Shown piece after piece: positions 40,810-41,818 of a stretch of DNA of 41,818 nt. This DNA is from Oscillospiraceae bacterium (lineage in GTDB: Bacteria; Bacillota; Clostridia; Oscillospirales; Oscillospiraceae). The stretch spans positions 1 through 41,818 of the forward strand of contig CACZUK010000016.1 in the NCBI GenBank assembly GCA_902784305.1. Reading direction: 5' to 3'. Position numbers and translations under genes: made by a program. Position 1 is the first letter of the stretch. The number at the start of each line of letters is the position of its first letter. The notes under the pieces are model-generated. The model did not search any database. It saw only the letters and a program-made list of their open reading frames with translations, and was not told the origin of the DNA.

Positions 40810-41274
40810 CCAGGCTGCGCCTGGAGGCAAACTCCCTTCGGATGTTTGTGGTTGACCAGCTCCCGGCCCCCAATGTTGTGCAAGGCGGAAAGTTTGTCGG
40901 GCCGGGTCCTGGAGCCGAAACCTTGTTGCAAGCCTTTGCACAATCGGCTGCGTCCGCAGGCATGCTCCCTTCGGCGGACTGCGTCCGCAGGCAGACTCCC
41001 TTCGGACGTTCGCAGTTGCCCAGCTCCCGGCCCCGTTTGCTGCGCAAAACCGGAAGAAAGATGGGCCGGGTCCTGGAGCCGCTTCGGGGCAGCAAAACCA
41101 TTGAACAATGGGCTGCGCCTGGAGGCAGACTCCCTTCGGACGTTTGAGGTTACCCGACTCCCGGCCCCGTTTGTTATACAAAACCGGAAGAAAGGCAGGC
41201 CGGGTCCTGGAGCCGAAACCTTGTTGTAAACCTTTGCACAATTGGCTCGCGCCCGCAGGCAAGCTCCTTGCGGG
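40810..41274 (+). repeat. 133-bp-period tandem array of the modular repeat
   Basis: Heads start at 40813, 40946, 40978, 41111 and 41244. Steps 40813-40946, 40978-41111 and 41111-41244 are each exactly 133 bp, with one extra 32-bp head between. Each unit has a short hairpin head (GGCTGCGCC or CTGCGTCCGCAG), ACTCCCTTCGG, then AGCTCCCGGCCCC facing GGGCCGGGTCCTGGAGC across a variable loop with TTTG/CAAA pairing. No coding function is seen. Confidence 0.85.
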
Positions 41275-41338
41275 TTAGTCACGGGACGATAGGGGAACAA
41301 GAATGGGCGCTCAGGCAGCAGAAGGCAACTCACACAGC

Positions 41339-41385
41339 AAAAAAGCGCTGATTTCGGCCATCTGGTCAGAAATCAGCGCTTTTTT
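41339..41385. terminator. Bidirectional terminator between the repeat array and folP
   Basis: AAAAAAGCGCTGATTTC with GAAATCAGCGCTTTTTT, a perfect 17-base inverted repeat around a 13-base loop, T tracts on both strands. Confidence 0.93.
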
Positions 41386-41398
41386 ATTGGCAAATATA

Positions 41399-41818
41399 TC
41401 AAATCCGGTTGTTCAGAATTGCCTCGGCCATGCGCACGCAGCGCACATTCTCCGCCACATCGTGGACCCGCACAAACATGCAGCCCTTGAGCACCGCCCA
41501 CACCGTGGTTGTCAGCGTGCCCTCCAACCGCTGTTCCGGCGGCAGCTCCAGCACCCGCCCGATGACGCTCTTGCGGCTGCATCCCAGCAGCAGCGGACAG
41601 CCCAGCTCGTGCAGTTCTTCCAGCCGCCGAAGAACCTCCAGATTCTGCTCCTGGCTCTTGGCAAAGCCCACGCCCGGGTCCAAAATGACGCGCTCGCGGG
41701 GGATGCCCGCCCGGTCCGCCAAAGTCAGGCACTCTCTGAGGTCCCGGAGCAGGTCCGGCAGGAAGTCTTTGTACTGGGTATCTGTCCGGTTGTGCATCAG
41801 GCAGCAGGGCACCCCCGC
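41399..41818 (-). CDS. folP: Dihydropteroate synthase, C-terminal part (5' truncated by window edge)
   Basis: 140 codons visible, ending at 41399; the frame continues beyond the window. It condenses DHPP with p-aminobenzoate in folate synthesis. Seen: MHNR, the conserved RVILDPGVGFAKSQEQNLEVL, LLLGCSRKSVIGRVL, and the terminal VRVHDVAENVRCVRMAEAI with the pABA/pterin-binding RVHD. It would support the folate demand of the purine transformylases elsewhere in the window. Confidence 0.93.
   Translation of the reverse strand, partial: AGVPCCLMHNRTDTQYKDFLPDLLRDLRECLTLADRAGIPRERVILDPGVGFAKSQEQNLEVLRRLEELHELGCPLLLGCSRKSVIGRVLELPPEQRLEGTLTTTVWAVLKGCMFVRVHDVAENVRCVRMAEAILNNRI

Noticed and set aside
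40810..41274. CRISPR-like array or coding repeat
   Set aside because: Repeat units are 133 bp with internal hairpins, there are no unique spacers of regular length, no cas genes, and no frame persists through the units.

Overview
The window reads as a chromosomal segment of a GC-rich, endospore-forming member of the class Clostridia, most like the Oscillospiraceae (Flavonifractor/Lawsonibacter/Intestinimonas-type genomes). This is inferred from a recognisable Spo0A, a T-box leader, sigma-A promoters of the TTGACA-17-TATAAT kind, strong AGGAGG ribosome binding sites, Gram-positive gene families (ComEB-type dCMP deaminase, YlxM, KhpA, EFR1 ferredoxin, CD1871A-type CXXC protein) and intergenic hairpin repeats of that lineage. 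No database search was run; all names rest on motif recognition.

Layout. 1-5.9 kb: 3' end of alanine racemase, a secreted GH25 muramidase with fibronectin type III repeats, a DUF1836 gene divergent from spo0A, and an aldose-epimerase-like gene. 5.9-13.7 kb: a leftward de novo purine operon (purE, purC, purM, purN, a PurO-type IMP cyclohydrolase, a stand-alone AICAR transformylase, a Nudix hydrolase, a dCMP deaminase, purD) behind one good promoter, with an intrinsic terminator and a candidate 40-codon leader ORF upstream of purE. 13.8-19.5 kb: a glycosyltransferase, then the leftward rpmG-secE-nusG-rplK-rplA-rplJ-rplL cluster with an L10 leader. It is not followed by rpoBC; tandem terminators and repeats lie there instead, and a 162-bp near-perfect palindrome sits between rplA and rplJ. 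19.5-27.4 kb: an RluA-type pseudouridine synthase, an orphan solute-binding protein with a Lys/Asp/Ala-rich tail, a zinc-ribbon membrane protein, several repeats, and a T-box-controlled valS.

27.6-32.4 kb: tRNA-Thr(CGT) carries a compact integrative element of about 4.8 kb, bounded by 56-bp direct repeats of the tRNA 3' part. It encodes a tyrosine integrase with an inserted helix-turn-helix segment, a Cro/CI-type regulator, a divergent early operon of small DNA-binding-like proteins, a DUF6291 protein and a run of tiny, start/stop-overlapping ORFs. No relaxase, replication gene or cargo is recognisable. Putative integrase arm sites lie near both ends, and a terminator hairpin follows the tRNA on both sides of the element.

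32.5-41.8 kb: a redox cassette (TlpA-like lipoprotein, 48-residue CXXC membrane protein, NapH-like polyferredoxin, EFR1 flavodoxin-ferredoxin), a sodium-symporter-family transporter, the ylxM-ffh-rpsP-khpA-rimM-trmD translation/secretion operon, a 133-bp-period tandem repeat array after trmD, and the 3' part of folP running off the window.

The points most worth follow-up are the integrative element, the purE leader, the long palindrome inside the ribosomal cluster, the modular repeat family and the redox cassette. No CRISPR array or recognisable defence system was seen.
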